NCBI GenBank assembly: GCA_963733845.1
Contig: CAVTEM010000002.1
Location: forward strand, 258,593 to 322,592
DNA: 64,000 nt
From: DATFQE01 sp963733845
Lineage (GTDB): Bacteria; Actinomycetota; Thermoleophilia; Gaiellales; Gaiellaceae
Direction of reading: 5' to 3'
In this document: piece by piece, positions 7,404 to 17,157 of the stretch
Layout of the letters: every line of letters starts with the position of its first letter
How positions within the stretch are numbered: position 1 is the stretch's first letter
The notes under the pieces: model-generated
Told to the model about the DNA's origin: nothing
Seen by the model: the letters and a program-made list of their open reading frames with translations, nothing else
The model's database searches: none
Position numbers and translations under genes: made by a program

Positions 7404-8423
7404 TTAGCTACGGTCGGCGATCTTGACCAGGGCCTTGCCGCGGTTCTCGCCGTTCAGCATCCCGATGAAGGCTTTCGGGGTGTTCTCGAGGCCCTCGGTC
7501 ACGTGCTCCGTCCAGCGGATCTTCCCCTCGGCCACCCAGCGCGCCATGCGGGGGGCGACCTCGTTGAAGCGGTGGACGTAGTCGGTGACGAGAAAGCCCT
7601 CCATCCGCGCCCGGTAGACGATCAGCGCGCCCGGGTGGAACGTGGGCTCGGGCCGCTCGAGGTTGTACTGCGAGATCTGTCCGCAGATCGCGATCCGCGC
7701 GCCGACGTTCAGCCTCGACACGACCGCGGCCGAGACCTCGCCGCCCACGTTGTCGAAGTACACGTCGACACCGTCGGGGCACGCGTCCTTCAGCGCGGCA
7801 CGAAAGTCGTCGCCCTTGTAGTCGATCCCGACGTCGTAGCCGTGGAGCTGGCAGTCCTTGCACTTCTCCGGCCCGCCGGCGATCCCGACGGTGCGGCAGC
7901 CGGCGATCTTCGCGATCTGCCCGACGATCTGGCCGACGGCGCCCGCCGCCCCCGAGACGACAACCGTGTCGCCGGGCTTGGGCCGACCGACGTCGAGGAG
8001 CCCGAAGTACGCGGTGAAGCCGGTCTGCCCGACCGCGTGCAAGGCCAGCGACGGCGGGTCGAGGAACGGCGGCACCAGCCGCAGGTGCCCTCCGCGCGCG
8101 ACCGCGTACTCCTGCCAGTCGAGCTGCCCGACGACGAGGTCTCCCGGCGAGTAGCGGCCGTCCTGGCTCGAGACGACCTCGCCGACCGCCTGCGCGGTCA
8201 CGACGTCCCCGAGCTCGAGCCCGCGCGCGTACGAGCGCTGGGTGCCCATGCGCCCGCGCTGGTAGGGATCGACCGAGAGCCAGAGGTTGCGCACGAGCAC
8301 CTGGCCGGGGCCGGGCTCGCCGACCTCGACCTCGTCGACGGCGAAGTCGTCCTCGGTCGGGAAGCCGACCGGACGCGAGACGAGGGTGACCCGCCGGTTG
8401 CTGGTGCCTACCTGAACTGCCAC
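7404..8423 (-). CDS. NADP-dependent MDR oxidoreductase (2-alkenal/curcumin reductase type)
   Basis: A 339-residue medium-chain reductase lacking zinc sites, of the leukotriene B4 12-hydroxydehydrogenase/CurA group that reduces activated C=C bonds with NADPH. GTG at 8423 is preceded by GGAGGGGG at 8428-8434. Marks are VDPYQRGRMG, HAVGQTGFTAYFGLLDVG, the cofactor loop VVVSGAAGAVGQIVGQIAK, the NADP-binding VYFDNVGGE and the end GKALVKIADRS. Its start overlaps the end of the acyl-CoA dehydrogenase upstream by 16 bases, so the two form an operon. It may saturate an enoyl product of that route; this is inference. Confidence 0.92.
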   Translation of the reverse strand: MAVQVGTSNRRVTLVSRPVGFPTEDDFAVDEVEVGEPGPGQVLVRNLWLSVDPYQRGRMGTQRSYARGLELGDVVTAQAVGEVVSSQDGRYSPGDLVVGQLDWQEYAVARGGHLRLVPPFLDPPSLALHAVGQTGFTAYFGLLDVGRPKPGDTVVVSGAAGAVGQIVGQIAKIAGCRTVGIAGGPEKCKDCQLHGYDVGIDYKGDDFRAALKDACPDGVDVYFDNVGGEVSAAVVSRLNVGARIAICGQISQYNLERPEPTFHPGALIVYRARMEGFLVTDYVHRFNEVAPRMARWVAEGKIRWTEHVTEGLENTPKAFIGMLNGENRGKALVKIADRS

Positions 8424-9624
8424 GTGCCCCCTCCTTCGAACTCCTTCAGGATCCGCCGGCTGACGACCATCCGGTGCACCTCGTCCGGGCCGTCGTAGAT
8501 ACGCCCGCCGCGGGCATGGTTCGCCATCGTCGCCAGGGGCGTGCGGTCGGTGAGTCCGAGCGCGCCGTGCACCTGGATCGCCCGGTCGATCACGTCGTTC
8601 AGAGCGCGGGCGGCGAAGAACTTGATCAGCGAGATCTCGACGCGGGCCTCGTCGCCGGCGTCGATGCGGTGGGCGGCATCGAGCGTCATCAGCCGGCAGG
8701 CCTGGATCTCGGCCGCCGAGTCCGCGATCCAGTTCTGGACCGTCTGCTTGTCGGCGAGCCGTCGAGCCGAACGCCTCGCGCTCGAGCGCCCGGCTGCAGA
8801 GCAGCTCGAACGCGCGCTGCATCTGCCCGAGCCAGCGCATCACGTGATGGATGCGGCCCGGGCCCAAGCCGCTTCTGCGCGATCCGGAAGCCTTCGCCGA
8901 CGCCGCCGAGCGTGTTCTCGACCGGGACGCGGACGCCGACGTAATCGACCTCGCAATGGGTCGTCCAGCCGCTTCCACGATGGCCGAAGATCGGCACCGG
9001 CCGGATCGCGACGCCCTCGCGAGTCGGCCGGGACGATGATCTGCGACGCGCGCCGGTGCGGCTCGGCGTCAGGGATCGGTGACGGCCATCAGGATCCCGA
9101 AGGCGGCGCCCTCGGCCCCGGACGAGAACCACTTGCGGCCGTCGATGACCCACTCGTCGCCGTCCCGCACCGCGCGGGTTCGCAACCCCGTCGGGTCCGA
9201 GCCCGAGACGTCAGGCTCGGTCATGGAGAAGAAGGAGCGGATCTCGCCGGCGACGAGCGGCCGCAGCCAGGTCTCCTTCTGCTCGTCGGTCCCGAACAGG
9301 TGCAGGATCTCGCCGTTGCCTGCGTCCGGGCGCCTGGCAGCCGAAGACGAGCTGCGCCCAGACGCTGCGCCCGATCTCCTCGTTCAGGTAGGCGTAGGCG
9401 AGGAAGCCCTGGCCGGTTCCGCCGGCCTCCGGAGGCAGGTGCGGTGCCCACAGGCCGCGCTCGCGCGAGCGGCGGCGCGAAGCTCGGTCCGTCAGCCGGT
9501 GCGAAGGATCGTCCTCGCGGTCGAGTTCGGCCTCGACCGGGTAGAGCTGCTCCTCCATGAAGGCGCGGTAGCGGTCGCGCAGCTCGTCGAGTCCTTGCGG
9601 TGGAGCGAGTTCCGTGACCGCCAT
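8408..9624 (-). CDS. Acyl-CoA dehydrogenase, ACAD10/11 (LvaC)-like, several frameshifts
   Basis: About 400 residues spread over changing frames: the N-terminus MAVTELAPPQGLDELRDRYR from 9624, then breaks near 9325, 9025, 8870 and 8757, and a clean C-terminus from 8689 (MTLDAAHRIDAGDEARVEIS, DRAIQVHGALGLTD, RIYDGPDEVHRMVVSRRIL). The GPDEVH tail and the ARVEISLIKFF helix mark the ACAD10/ACAD11 and LvaC group. Members of that group work with an APH-type kinase on 4-hydroxyacyl-CoAs. Such a kinase and an LvaB-like partner lie at 11.4-12.6 kb, on the other strand. The frame breaks carry no other decay, so sequence error is likelier than a pseudogene. Confidence 0.75.
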
Positions 9625-9643
9625 GGCGTTAGCATCGCACGCC

Positions 9644-10649
9644 TTGCGTCTCGGCTTCTACATGGGGTACTCCCCGCCCGGCACGAACCCGGCCGAGCTG
9701 ATCGAGCTCGCGCGCGAAGCCGAGCGCGTCGGGTACGACTCGGCGTGGGCCGCCGAGGCGTGGGGAACCGACGCCGTCTCGGTGCTCGCCTGGCTCGGCG
9801 CCACCACCACGACGATCAAGCTCGGCTCGGCGATCCTGCAGATCCCGGCCCGCACGCCGGCCAACACGGCCATGACCGCTGCGACGCTCGACCTGCTCTC
9901 GGGCGGCCGCGTCCTGCTCGGGCTCGGCAACTCGGGCCCGCAGGTGGTCGAGGGCTGGCACGGCGAGCCCTGGGGGAAGCCGCTGACGAAGACGCGCGAG
10001 TACGTCGAGCTCGTGCGGGCCGCGCTCCGCCGCGAGACGATCGAGTACGACGGCGAGCACTACCAGGTGCCCTACACCGGCCCCGGCGCCACCGGCCTGG
10101 GCAAGCCGCTGAAGCTGATGGCCCGGCCGGAGCGCGCCGAGATCCCGATCTACCTCGCCTCGCTGCGACGGCGCTCGGTCGCGCTCGCGGTCGAGATCGC
10201 CGACGGCTGGCTGCCGATCTTCTTCTCGCCCGAGCGGACGCGGCAGACGTTCCCGAACGCCTTCGAGCGGAACGGCTTCGACATCGCGCCGGCCGTGCCC
10301 GCCATCCTCTCCGACGACGTGGAGTCGGCACGGGACATGCTCAAGGGCTACTACGCGCTCTACATCGGCGGGATGGGCTCGCGCGACACGAACTTCTACA
10401 ACGAGCTCGCGCGCGAGTACGGCTACGAGGAGGCCGCCGAGCGAGATCCAGGAGCTCTACCTCGGCGGGCGGAAGCGCGACGCGGCCGAGGCCGTCCCGG
10501 ACGAGCTCGTCGACGAGCTCGCGCTCGTGGGGCCGCTGGAGCGGATCCGCGACCGGCTCGCCGCCTGGCGCGAGTCGGGCGCGACGACACTGCTCGTCTC
10601 GACCCGGGACGCGGCGAGCCTGCGCGCGGTTGCGGAGGCGGCGTCGTGA
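9644..10649 (+). CDS. LLM class F420-dependent oxidoreductase (frameshift near 10443)
   Basis: A luciferase-like TIM-barrel enzyme of about 334 residues, probably using F420. TTG 9644 gives LRLGFYMGYSPPGTNPAEL, the family N-terminus. An ATG at 9623 in the same frame would overlap the start codon of the divergent dehydrogenase, so I prefer the later start. Marks are LGSAILQIPARTPANTAMTA, LSGGRVLLGLGNSGPQV and EIPIYLASL. The phase changes near 10443, where one extra base breaks EAAEEIQELYLGGRKRDA, and the last 70 residues follow in the new frame. It overlaps the next gene (GTGA). Substrate is unknown. Confidence 0.82.
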
Positions 10650-11417
10650 AGCTCTTCGACCTCACGGGCAAGACGGCGATCGTCACCGGCGGCGGCATCG
10701 GGATCGGACGGCAGATGGCCGAGGGCCTGGCCGCGGCGGGCGCGAACCTCGTGCTCTGCGCCCGCAAGGCGGAGCGCTGCGAGCAGGCCGCGGCCGAGCT
10801 CGAGCAGCTGGGTGTCCGTGCGCTGGGGCTCGGCTGCGACGTGCGCGACCCTGCGCAGGTCAGGCGCGTTGTCGAGACCACCGTCGCCGAGCTCGGCGGC
10901 GTCGACGTGCTCGTCAACAACGCCGGCACGGTCTGGGGCGCGAGCCCGGAGGACATGCCGCTCGAGGGCTGGCAGAAGGTGATCGACGTCAACCTGACCG
11001 GCGTCTTCCTGTTCGCCCAGGCGGCGGGCCGCGCGATGATCGACGCGCGGGAGCGGCGGCGCGATCGTGAACATCGCCTCGGTCTCGGGCTTGCAGGGCG
11101 CCCCGCCCGAGATCGTGAACACCGTCGTCTACAACGCCAGCAAGGGCGGCGTGATCGCATTCACGCGCGACCTCGCGTGCAAGTGGGCGCAGCACGGGAT
11201 CCGCGTCAACGCGATCGCTCCGGGCTGGTTCCCGTCGGACATGTCGGGCTTCGTGCTGGAGCGGCACGAGCGAGACGCTGCGAGCAGCACATCCCGCTCG
11301 GCCGCTTCGGCGGCCCGGAGGACCTCAAGGGCGCGGTCGTCTTCCTCGCGTCGCACGGCCTCGGCCTACGTGACCGGCCACACGCTCGTCGTCGACGGAG
11401 GCGAGTCGGCCTGGTAG
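10646..11417 (+). CDS. SDR family oxidoreductase (three frameshifts)
   Basis: A short-chain dehydrogenase of about 257 residues. GTG 10646 overlaps the previous stop. The first 135 residues are normal (TAIVTGGGIGIGRQMAEGLA, VDVLVNNAGTVWG). Breaks follow near 11055 (before GAIVNIASVSGLQG), 11270 (before QHIPLGRFGGPEDLKGAVVF) and 11358 (before AYVTGHTLVVDGGESAW). Catalytic YNASKGG is present. The C-terminal VDGG tail marks the FabG-like group. It sits between the LLM enzyme and the kinase, consistent with oxidation of a hydroxyacyl intermediate. The breaks look like single-base errors. Confidence 0.8.
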
Positions 11418-12337
11418 CCGAGGTTCCCTGGGCGGGCGAGCTGGAGGAGCGGCTCGGCCGTCGGGTCGACTCCATGCACCTGCTCGCGGGCGGCGCCTCC
11501 AAGGAGGCGTGGGCAGTGGACGCCGAGGGCGAGCGCCTGCTCGTCCGCCGCGCCTCGGTCGGTGTCATCCACGCGGCGACTCTCTCCCTGGAGCAGGAGT
11601 TCCAGGTCCTGGAGGCGGCCGCCGAGGCAGGCGTGAAGGTGCCGCGGCCGGTCGCCTACCTCGGCGAGCTCGGCGGGCACGAGGCCTTCGCCATGGAGCG
11701 GATCGAAGGCGAGACGATCGGCCGGCGGATCGCGCGCAACCCGCCGCCGGGGCTGGAGACGCAGCTCGCCGACGAGCTCGCCAAGGTGCACGCGATCCCG
11801 CGCGAGCGCCTGCCGTTCCTGCGCAGCGGCGACGTGCTCGAGCGCTTCTACGGCGAGCTCGACTCGGTCGAGGACCCGCACCCGGCGATCGAGTACGGCC
11901 TCTGGTGGCTGCGTCAGCGCCCGCCCGACCCGCTGCCGGAGGTCGTCTCCCACGGCGACTTCCGGATCGGCAACGTCGCGGTCTCCGAGCATGGCCTGGA
12001 GTACCTGCTCGACTGGGAGTTCGCGCACCTCTCGGACCCGCGCGAGGACCTCGCCTGGCCGATCGTGCGCGCGTGGCGCTTCGGCGCCGACGAGCGCAAG
12101 CTGGGCGGGGTCGGCGAGCTCGAGCCGTACCTGGCCCGCTACGCGGAGCTGACCGGGATCGAGGTCGCACCCGAGGAGCTGCACTGGTGGGAGGTGCTCG
12201 GCAACGTCAAGTGGGCGATCGGCTGCCTCACCCAGTGCCGCCGCCACCTGACCGGCCTCGACCGCAGCGTCGAGTACGCCGTGCTGGGCCGCATGGCCGC
12301 GGAGATGGAGTACGAGCTCCTGGACCTCGTTGACTGA
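11411..12337 (+). CDS. APH-family kinase, ACAD10/LvaA-like (probable 4-hydroxyacyl-CoA kinase)
   Basis: About 308 residues of the aminoglycoside-phosphotransferase fold. Key sites are the N-lobe HLLAGGASKEAWAVDAEGER, FAMERIEGETIGRRIA, the catalytic loop VVSHGDFRIGNVAVS and the metal site LLDWEFAHLSDPREDLAWP. This DWExAHxGDPxxDLAW pattern is that of the kinase domain in ACAD10/11 and of LvaA from levulinate catabolism, which phosphorylate the 4-hydroxyl of acyl-CoAs. No ATG, GTG or TTG occurs at the expected N-terminus; a CTG at 11411 overlaps the SDR stop, and the first ATG (11474) would cut into the fold. It is followed by the LvaB-like gene, overlapping by eight bases. True antibiotic kinase activity is unlikely. 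Confidence 0.8.
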   Translation: MVAEVPWAGELEERLGRRVDSMHLLAGGASKEAWAVDAEGERLLVRRASVGVIHAATLSLEQEFQVLEAAAEAGVKVPRPVAYLGELGGHEAFAMERIEGETIGRRIARNPPPGLETQLADELAKVHAIPRERLPFLRSGDVLERFYGELDSVEDPHPAIEYGLWWLRQRPPDPLPEVVSHGDFRIGNVAVSEHGLEYLLDWEFAHLSDPREDLAWPIVRAWRFGADERKLGGVGELEPYLARYAELTGIEVAPEELHWWEVLGNVKWAIGCLTQCRRHLTGLDRSVEYAVLGRMAAEMEYELLDLVD

Positions 12338-12636
12338 CCGGCCCACCGCACCCGAGCTGATCGAGGCCGTCTGGGAGTTCCTCTCCGGCGAGGTCCTCCC
12401 CACCCTCGACGACCCGCGCATGAAGTTCCGCACGCTCGTTGCGATGAACGCGCTCGGGATCGCCCGGCGCGAGCTGGAGGCGGACGAGGTAGGCCCGGGC
12501 GCGGAGGAGCTGCGCGAGCTCGCGGCCCGCATCCGCGCGGGCGACGTCCCGGAGGGCACGCACGCCCTGCTCAGTGGAGCACGTCGCCGCCAAGCTCCGC
12601 ATCTCGAACCCCGGCTACCTCGAGAAGTACGAATGA
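12330..12636 (+). CDS. LvaB-like (DUF6285-type) small partner protein (frameshift near 12573)
   Basis: About 101 residues. TTG 12330 gives MTDRPTAPELIEAVWEFL, then GEVLPTLDDPRMKFRTLVAM and NALGIARRELE, the pattern I associate with DUF6285/LvaB proteins. LvaB is the small protein required by the LvaA kinase in Pseudomonas levulinate catabolism. Near 12573 the phase shifts by one and the tail reads VEHVAAKLRISNPGYLEKYE, the usual end of this family. Overlaps with the kinase (upstream) and the phosphatase (downstream, ATGA) show one operon. Family assignment is from memory of the pattern, not from a search. Confidence 0.7.
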
Positions 12637-13294
12637 CCCGTCGCCGGGTCTACCTGATGCGCCACGCCCAGGTCTCGTACTTCGAGAACGGTCGCCCAGT
12701 GCGGCCCGACCTGGTCGTCCTGACCGAGGAGGGTCGCTCCCAGGCGCGGGCCGCGGCCGCGCTCCTGGACGGGATCGCGTTCGACCGCGTGATCACGAGC
12801 GGCCTGCCGCGCACGCTGGAGACCGCGCGGATCGTTGCGCCGGCCGCGCGGAGCCGGAGTCCTGGCCTGAGCTGCGCGAGATCGAGCCCGGCCGGCTCGC
12901 CGACCTCCCGGAGGACGAGCTCGAGGCGGTGTTCGTCGAGAGCTGGCGGGACGTCGTCCCCGAGGAGACGCAGTTCCTCGGCGGCGAGACGATCGCCGAG
13001 CTGCTCGACCGCGTCCTCCCTGCCGTCGACCGGCTCGTGGCCGACCCGTCGTGGGACGTCGTGCTGCTCGTACTGCACGGCGGCGTCAACCGCGCGATCC
13101 TCTCGTACGCGCTGACGGGCGGCCGGGCGTTCCTGGGCAACTTCGAGCAGTCGCCCGCGTGCGTGAACGTGCTCGACGTCGGGGAGGACTGGGTCGTGCG
13201 CGCCGTCAACGACGCCCCCACCGACCCGGCCCATCTCCGCGGACGCCTGCGGACGATGGAGGAGCTGTGGCAGGAGTTCCGCGCGACGGACTGA
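12633..13294 (+). CDS. Histidine phosphatase family protein (frameshift near 12845)
   Basis: About 220 residues of the phosphoglycerate-mutase/RHG fold. ATG 12633 overlaps the previous stop. The RHG motif appears as VYLMRHAQVSYFENG, with FDRVITSGLPRTLETARI next; a one-base break near 12845 precedes ESWPELREIEPGRLADLPED; the second catalytic histidine is in VVLLVLHGGVNRAILSYAL. It ends five bases before a convergent gene. A phosphatase beside a 4-hydroxyacyl-CoA kinase may remove a phosphate from a side product, but broad phosphatase activity is all the sequence supports. Confidence 0.82.
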
Positions 13295-13298
13295 GGGT

Positions 13299-13701
13299 CT
13301 AGACGACCACGAGCTCCGCCGTCCCCTCGCGCACGACGAACTCGATCGGCCGCGTGTGTTCGAGCTTCAGGCGGTAGCGGGGACGCTCCGGGAGGTCGAC
13401 CTCGAGCTCGAGTACGCAGTAGGTGGGGATCCGCTCCACGCCCCAGTCGATGTCGGGCTCGGCGTTCTCGGCGCGCCCGGCGGGCAGCTCCCCCTCGGCG
13501 ACGACGGTGCCGTCCTCCGCCTCGATCGTGAACGGCGCGCCGGCGTGGATGTGCTGGAACGGACGCGCGCCCGCGCACTCGACTCCCTCGGTCGCGGATG
13601 TTCTTGTCCGGCACGACGAGGCGGATGCTCGTGTCGGCGTCGGAGCCGCCGCAGCCCGAGACGACGAGGGCGGCCAGCGCGAGGGCGCCGGCGATCCTCA
13701 C
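13299..13701 (-). CDS. Lipoprotein, unknown function (frameshift near 13592)
   Basis: About 133 residues. GTG 13701 overlaps the stop of the upstream gene (GTGA). The N-terminus VRIAGALALAALVVSGCGGS is a lipoprotein signal with lipobox VSGC, so the mature protein is membrane-anchored outside. After VVPDKNIRD the phase changes once and continues GVECAGARPFQHIHAGAPFT, then LEHTRPIEFVVREGTAELVV to a TAG at 13299. A pair of conserved-looking cysteines (GVECAGARPF and PTYCVLELE) may form a disulphide. I do not recognise the fold. It follows a thioredoxin-like lipoprotein, which could act on such a disulphide; that is inference. Confidence 0.6.
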
Positions 13702-14265
13702 GGCGCGACAGTGACCAGCTCGCCGAGCCGGCGGTCGAGCACCTCGCGGTCGACGTCCCCGGGCCAGCCGCTCAGGACCTTCCCGCCTCGCGAGACGAGC
13801 ACGACGACCGGCGGCTCGCGCGCCGCGTAGTCGAGCCAGACGCGGTCGGAGGCGGCGGCGACCGGCCGGCCGAGGTCGAGCTCGTCCGCATAGTCGACCG
13901 CGGCCTCGGCGTCGTCCTCGGGCACGATCCCGAGCAGCGCGATCGCGTCGCCGTGCTCCTCGACCGCGGCCGCGACCTCGCGGTGCAGGTCGGCGCAGCG
14001 CTCGCACCAGCTGGCCGTGAACACGAGCACCACCGGCCGCTTGGCCCAGAGGTCGGAGGCCGTGATCGGCGTTCCGTCGAGCAGCTTCGCCGTGAACGCG
14101 GGCGCAGGGAGCGCGGTCGCAGGAGCCCGCGCGTAGACGACCCCGGCGGGCACGGGGCCCGGGAGGTCGGCGGCACCGCCGGCTGTGTCGCCGTCGTCGC
14201 CGCCGCAGCCGCACGCTGCGAGCACGAGGCCGAGCGCGAGGGCGGCCCGGGCGCCGCCCCCGCAC
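13698..14265 (-). CDS. TlpA/redoxin-like lipoprotein
   Basis: About 189 residues. The signal region ALALGLVLAACGCGGDDGD has lipobox LAAC, so the protein is probably anchored outside the membrane. The thioredoxin domain shows FTAKLLDGTPITASDLWAKR, VLVFTASWCERCADLHREV with a CERC redox site, and PPVVVLVSRGGKVLSGWPGD. I place the start at GTG 14265, which requires one base to be extra in the G-rich run at about 14252-14260; without that no start codon is found in frame. It lies 14 bases after the M6 protease gene and overlaps the lipoprotein gene that follows. Role is likely thiol-disulphide exchange on exported proteins. Confidence 0.68.
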
Positions 14266-14278
14266 TGCCTCGAGTTCC

Positions 14279-16373
14279 CTAGTTGGGCGTCGTGTCGCGG
14301 ACGTGCACGTCGCACGTGCGGGTCGCCGTCTTGGTCGGGTCGGTCTCCGACGTGGCCGTCAGCGTGACGACGGTCCGCGCCGATCCGGGCGGCTGCCGCA
14401 GCACGTGCACCGGCACCTGGACGGTCTGGCCCGCCTTCACCGCTGCCAGCGCGTTCGGGAGGGTCACCTTCCAGTTCGCGCTGCTCGAGCTCGCCGCGAC
14501 GCGGTAGATGTCGGAGTCGAACACGCCGGTCCCTGCCTGGCCCGTATTGGTCAGCGGGAACATGCACGACGCGAGGAAGCCCGGACGCCTCTCGACCGTG
14601 CCGGGCTTCCCGACCGCGAGTCCACGGGCGAACGGGCCCGCGCCGTCGTAGCGGCGGATGCCGAGGTCGTACGAGAGCACCCCAGTCGGCGTCCCGGTGC
14701 TTGGCGAGGACGTAGAAGTGCAGCCGGTTGAAGTTGTCCTTGTACTCGTACTCGCTGCCCGAGCGCGTGCCCGCATGGAACGTGGCGTCGTTCAGCTGCC
14801 GCGGATCGCCGCGGACCACCGCCACAGGCGTGCCGTCCGGCCGGTAGAAGTCGATCATCCCGATGTCCGCAGGGTGCGGGTCGATCAGCCAGACGCGCGG
14901 TGTCGAGGCGTTCCGGCTCTTCGAGAGCAGGACGCCGTGCCCCGGTGCGAAGGAGTCGTTTCCGACGCGATCGACGACCTCGAGCCGGTAGTGCAGGTAG
15001 CTGCCACCGACGCGGTTCGGGCAGTAGAAGACGTCCGGTCCGGTGAAGCCCTGGTTCTCGCACGTGCCGGCGAGGTCGCCGCCGGTGCCGAAGTTGACCG
15101 TGACGCCGGAGAGGGCGCCGCCGCCAGGGACCGCCTCACGGGCCTGGACGCGGACGACCGCGACGCCCTGATCCTGCAGCGTGTTGCGTTCCAGGGTCAC
15201 CTGCTCGTTCGGCGCGAGGACGCCGAGCTGGTTCTTGAAGTGGAGCAAGTGGTGCGGGCCGAGCCCCGACCCGCCTTCATTCGGCACCTGCCAGCGGTTG
15301 TGCGTGCCGCCGGGGCCGTTGAACGTGCCGCGGCTCATCATCTCCCAGTAGCCGGTGAAGTTGCGCTCGTTGTCGGCGAACGGGTTGTTGTAGTTGTCCG
15401 GCAGACCGCGCAGATGGCTGAACTCGTGGGCGAAGACGCTGAGCCCGGAGCTCTCGGCTTGCGTCGAGGTGCCACCGCCGGCGTTCGGCCAGTGGTTCGC
15501 GGCCGCCTTCCACGACGTCCAGTCGACGTAGCGCGTGTCGGCCCAGTTCGGCATCGGCTGGCCGAGCTGGTTCAGCGGCGCGCTGCCGTCGGGGTTACGC
15601 GGCGGCCCGAACGCGTCGGGAATCTCGTCGCGGGTCTGGAACATCATCTCGCCGAACTCCTGCCACGTGGACGACTCGTCGTGGCCGGCCGTGACGTAGA
15701 AGCCGTTGTCGAAGCCGCACAGACCGGTGCAGCCGCCGAGGTCGGCCCGCCAGAGGGCACCGCCGTCGGTGCGCAGGTTCTTGTTGCAGCTGTCGCCCTG
15801 CGGGCAGTACGCGGCCGCGGGTGCGTTGAAGCTGCCGTCCGGGATGCCGTACTCGTGCAGCTTCCCGGGCAGGACGTACGGCCCGAACACCTGGACGTCG
15901 ACGCCGATCTTGCCGTGACTGTCCTCCATCCAGTAGCTGTGCAGCGTCTGGCCGCCGTTGTACTCGTTCGGGACCGCGTAGTAGTTGTAGTACCAGTCCC
16001 TGACGGCGTCCGGCGCGACCGGAATCCAGCCCGGCTGCGGATTGCCGAACGGATGGGAGCCGGCGGGCTGCTTGATCAGGAGCGGCTGGTCCGTGAACTC
16101 GAGCAGGATGACAGCCGTCCGGTACTGGTTCTGGCTGCCGTCCGAGCCCGTGGTGTCGTTCCACGCGTCGGGCCGGGTCTGCTTGTAGTCCGCCCAGGTC
16201 AGCTCCGCCTGATCGACCCACTTCTGCTCGTCGAGCGGCTGGAGCAGCGGGTTGTCGGCGGCGTCGGGCGGTGCGGCGCCGGCCGATGTCGCGACCGCGG
16301 CCGCGAGCGCCAGCGCGACGAGCGCGACGGCCACTCGCGCGATCCGCAGCGAGCGTACGTTCCTCGACCTCAT
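14279..16373 (-). CDS. Secreted M6-type (immune inhibitor A-like) metalloprotease (frameshift near 14685)
   Basis: About 698 residues. ATG 16373 follows GGGGGATATCG and gives MRSRNVRSLRIARVAVALVA, a signal peptide with a likely cut after ATSAGA near residue 34. The zinc site HEFSHLRGLPDNYNNPF (about residue 316) fits M6 peptidases (HExxHxxGxPD). A one-base break near 14685 separates FYVLAKHRDADWG from the C-terminal part VLSYDLGIRRYDGAGPFARG, which ends ATRTCDVHVRDTTPN. The C-terminal 110 residues look like a beta-sandwich domain. It is an extracellular protease that degrades proteins for nutrition or modifies the surface. It heads a short operon with two lipoprotein genes. Confidence 0.85.
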
Positions 16374-16474
16374 CGATATCCCCCCTCGAGATCCCTCGTG
16401 TCCCACAGCCCCGACGGCGTCGGGCTGCCCGAGGGCGCGGCGATGCTACCAACCCCCTCCTCGGCAGGCGGCAG

Positions 16475-17071
16475 CTACGGGCGCAGGCTCTCGAGGCGCT
16501 CGCGGATCGCCCGCCGCGCCTTCGCGAAGACCCAGTCCTCGCCGAACAGCTGGTACTTCGCGTTGGCGTTCTGCACGAAGGAGTCGAGCTCGAAGGCCAA
16601 GTCTCTCGCGCTGGGGTCCTGGAGGAGCTCGCCGGTCTGCTGTGCCTGCTCGATCGCGTGCTCGAGATACGACATCCAGGTCCGGAGCATGTGCGCGATG
16701 CGATCGCGGACGGCCCCCGGGCGCCGGTTGTACTCGAACGCCGCGTTGGCGAAGAAGCAACCACCGGGGAAGACCCGCCGCTCTGCGTAGTCGACCTTGT
16801 TCTCGCACAGCGCCCAAACCCGTGAGAGCCCCTTCGGAGCCTCGCGTGCGGGCGCGATCACTTCCCGGACGAACAGCGCCGCCGCGTGGTCGACCGTGGC
16901 GAGCTGCAGCTCCTCCTTCGACCCGAAGTGGGCGAACAGGCCGCTCTTGCTCATCCCGGTCGCCTCGGCGAGACGCCCGATCGAGAGCGTCTCGAGCCCT
17001 TCCTCGGTCGCGAGCGAGGCCGCGGCGTCGAGGATGGTGTGACGCGTCCGCTCGCCTTTCGTCTTCAGCAC
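16475..17071 (-). CDS. TetR-family transcriptional regulator of the adjacent VOC gene
   Basis: 198 residues. GTG 17071 gives MLKTKGERTRHTILDAAASL and a typical TetR DNA-binding domain (IGRLAEATGMSKSGLFAHFG, residues 31-50). The C-terminal half includes GGCFFANAAFEYNRRPG, the pattern of the TetR_C_11-like ligand domain. The start codon lies inside one copy of the repeated AGCACGATCGT operator, and the -10-like TAGAAT (17086-17081) is only nine bases from the GTG, so the mRNA may be leaderless and self-repressed. The divergent VOC gene carries the second operator copy in its promoter spacer. The ligand is unknown. Confidence 0.9.
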   Translation of the reverse strand: MLKTKGERTRHTILDAAASLATEEGLETLSIGRLAEATGMSKSGLFAHFGSKEELQLATVDHAAALFVREVIAPAREAPKGLSRVWALCENKVDYAERRVFPGGCFFANAAFEYNRRPGAVRDRIAHMLRTWMSYLEHAIEQAQQTGELLQDPSARDLAFELDSFVQNANAKYQLFGEDWVFAKARRAIRERLESLRP

Positions 17072-17085
17072 GATCGTCCGATTCT
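17067..17085. promoter_or_regulatory. Operator copy 1 (TetR side)
   Basis: AGCACGATCGTCCGATTCT, built on the palindrome ACGATCGT (17070-17077). It spans the GTG start of the TetR gene and reaches its -10-like TAGAAT. A second copy with 17 of 19 matching bases lies at 17132. Confidence 0.7.
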
Positions 17086-17121
17086 AGCAGCCTCGGATCC
17101 GAAGTTCCAGCTAAACAAGCC

Positions 17122-17150
17122 TTGACAGAAAAGCACGATCGTTCTATTCT
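17122..17150 (+). promoter_or_regulatory. Promoter of the VOC gene with operator copy 2
   Basis: TTGACA (17122-17127), a 17-base spacer, and TATTCT (17145-17150). AGCACGATCGTTCTATTCT (17132-17150) repeats the operator and fills the spacer and -10 box; its core AGCACGATCGTTCT is a near-perfect palindrome. The ATG at 17158 is seven bases after the -10 box, so transcription should begin at or beside the start codon: a leaderless, TetR-repressed promoter. Confidence 0.8.
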
Positions 17151-17157
17151 CGCCTTC

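Noticed and set aside
11411..12337. Aminoglycoside resistance kinase
   Set aside because: DWEFAHLSDP motif and the LvaB-like neighbour point to acyl-CoA phosphorylation; the APH fold alone is not evidence of drug resistance.
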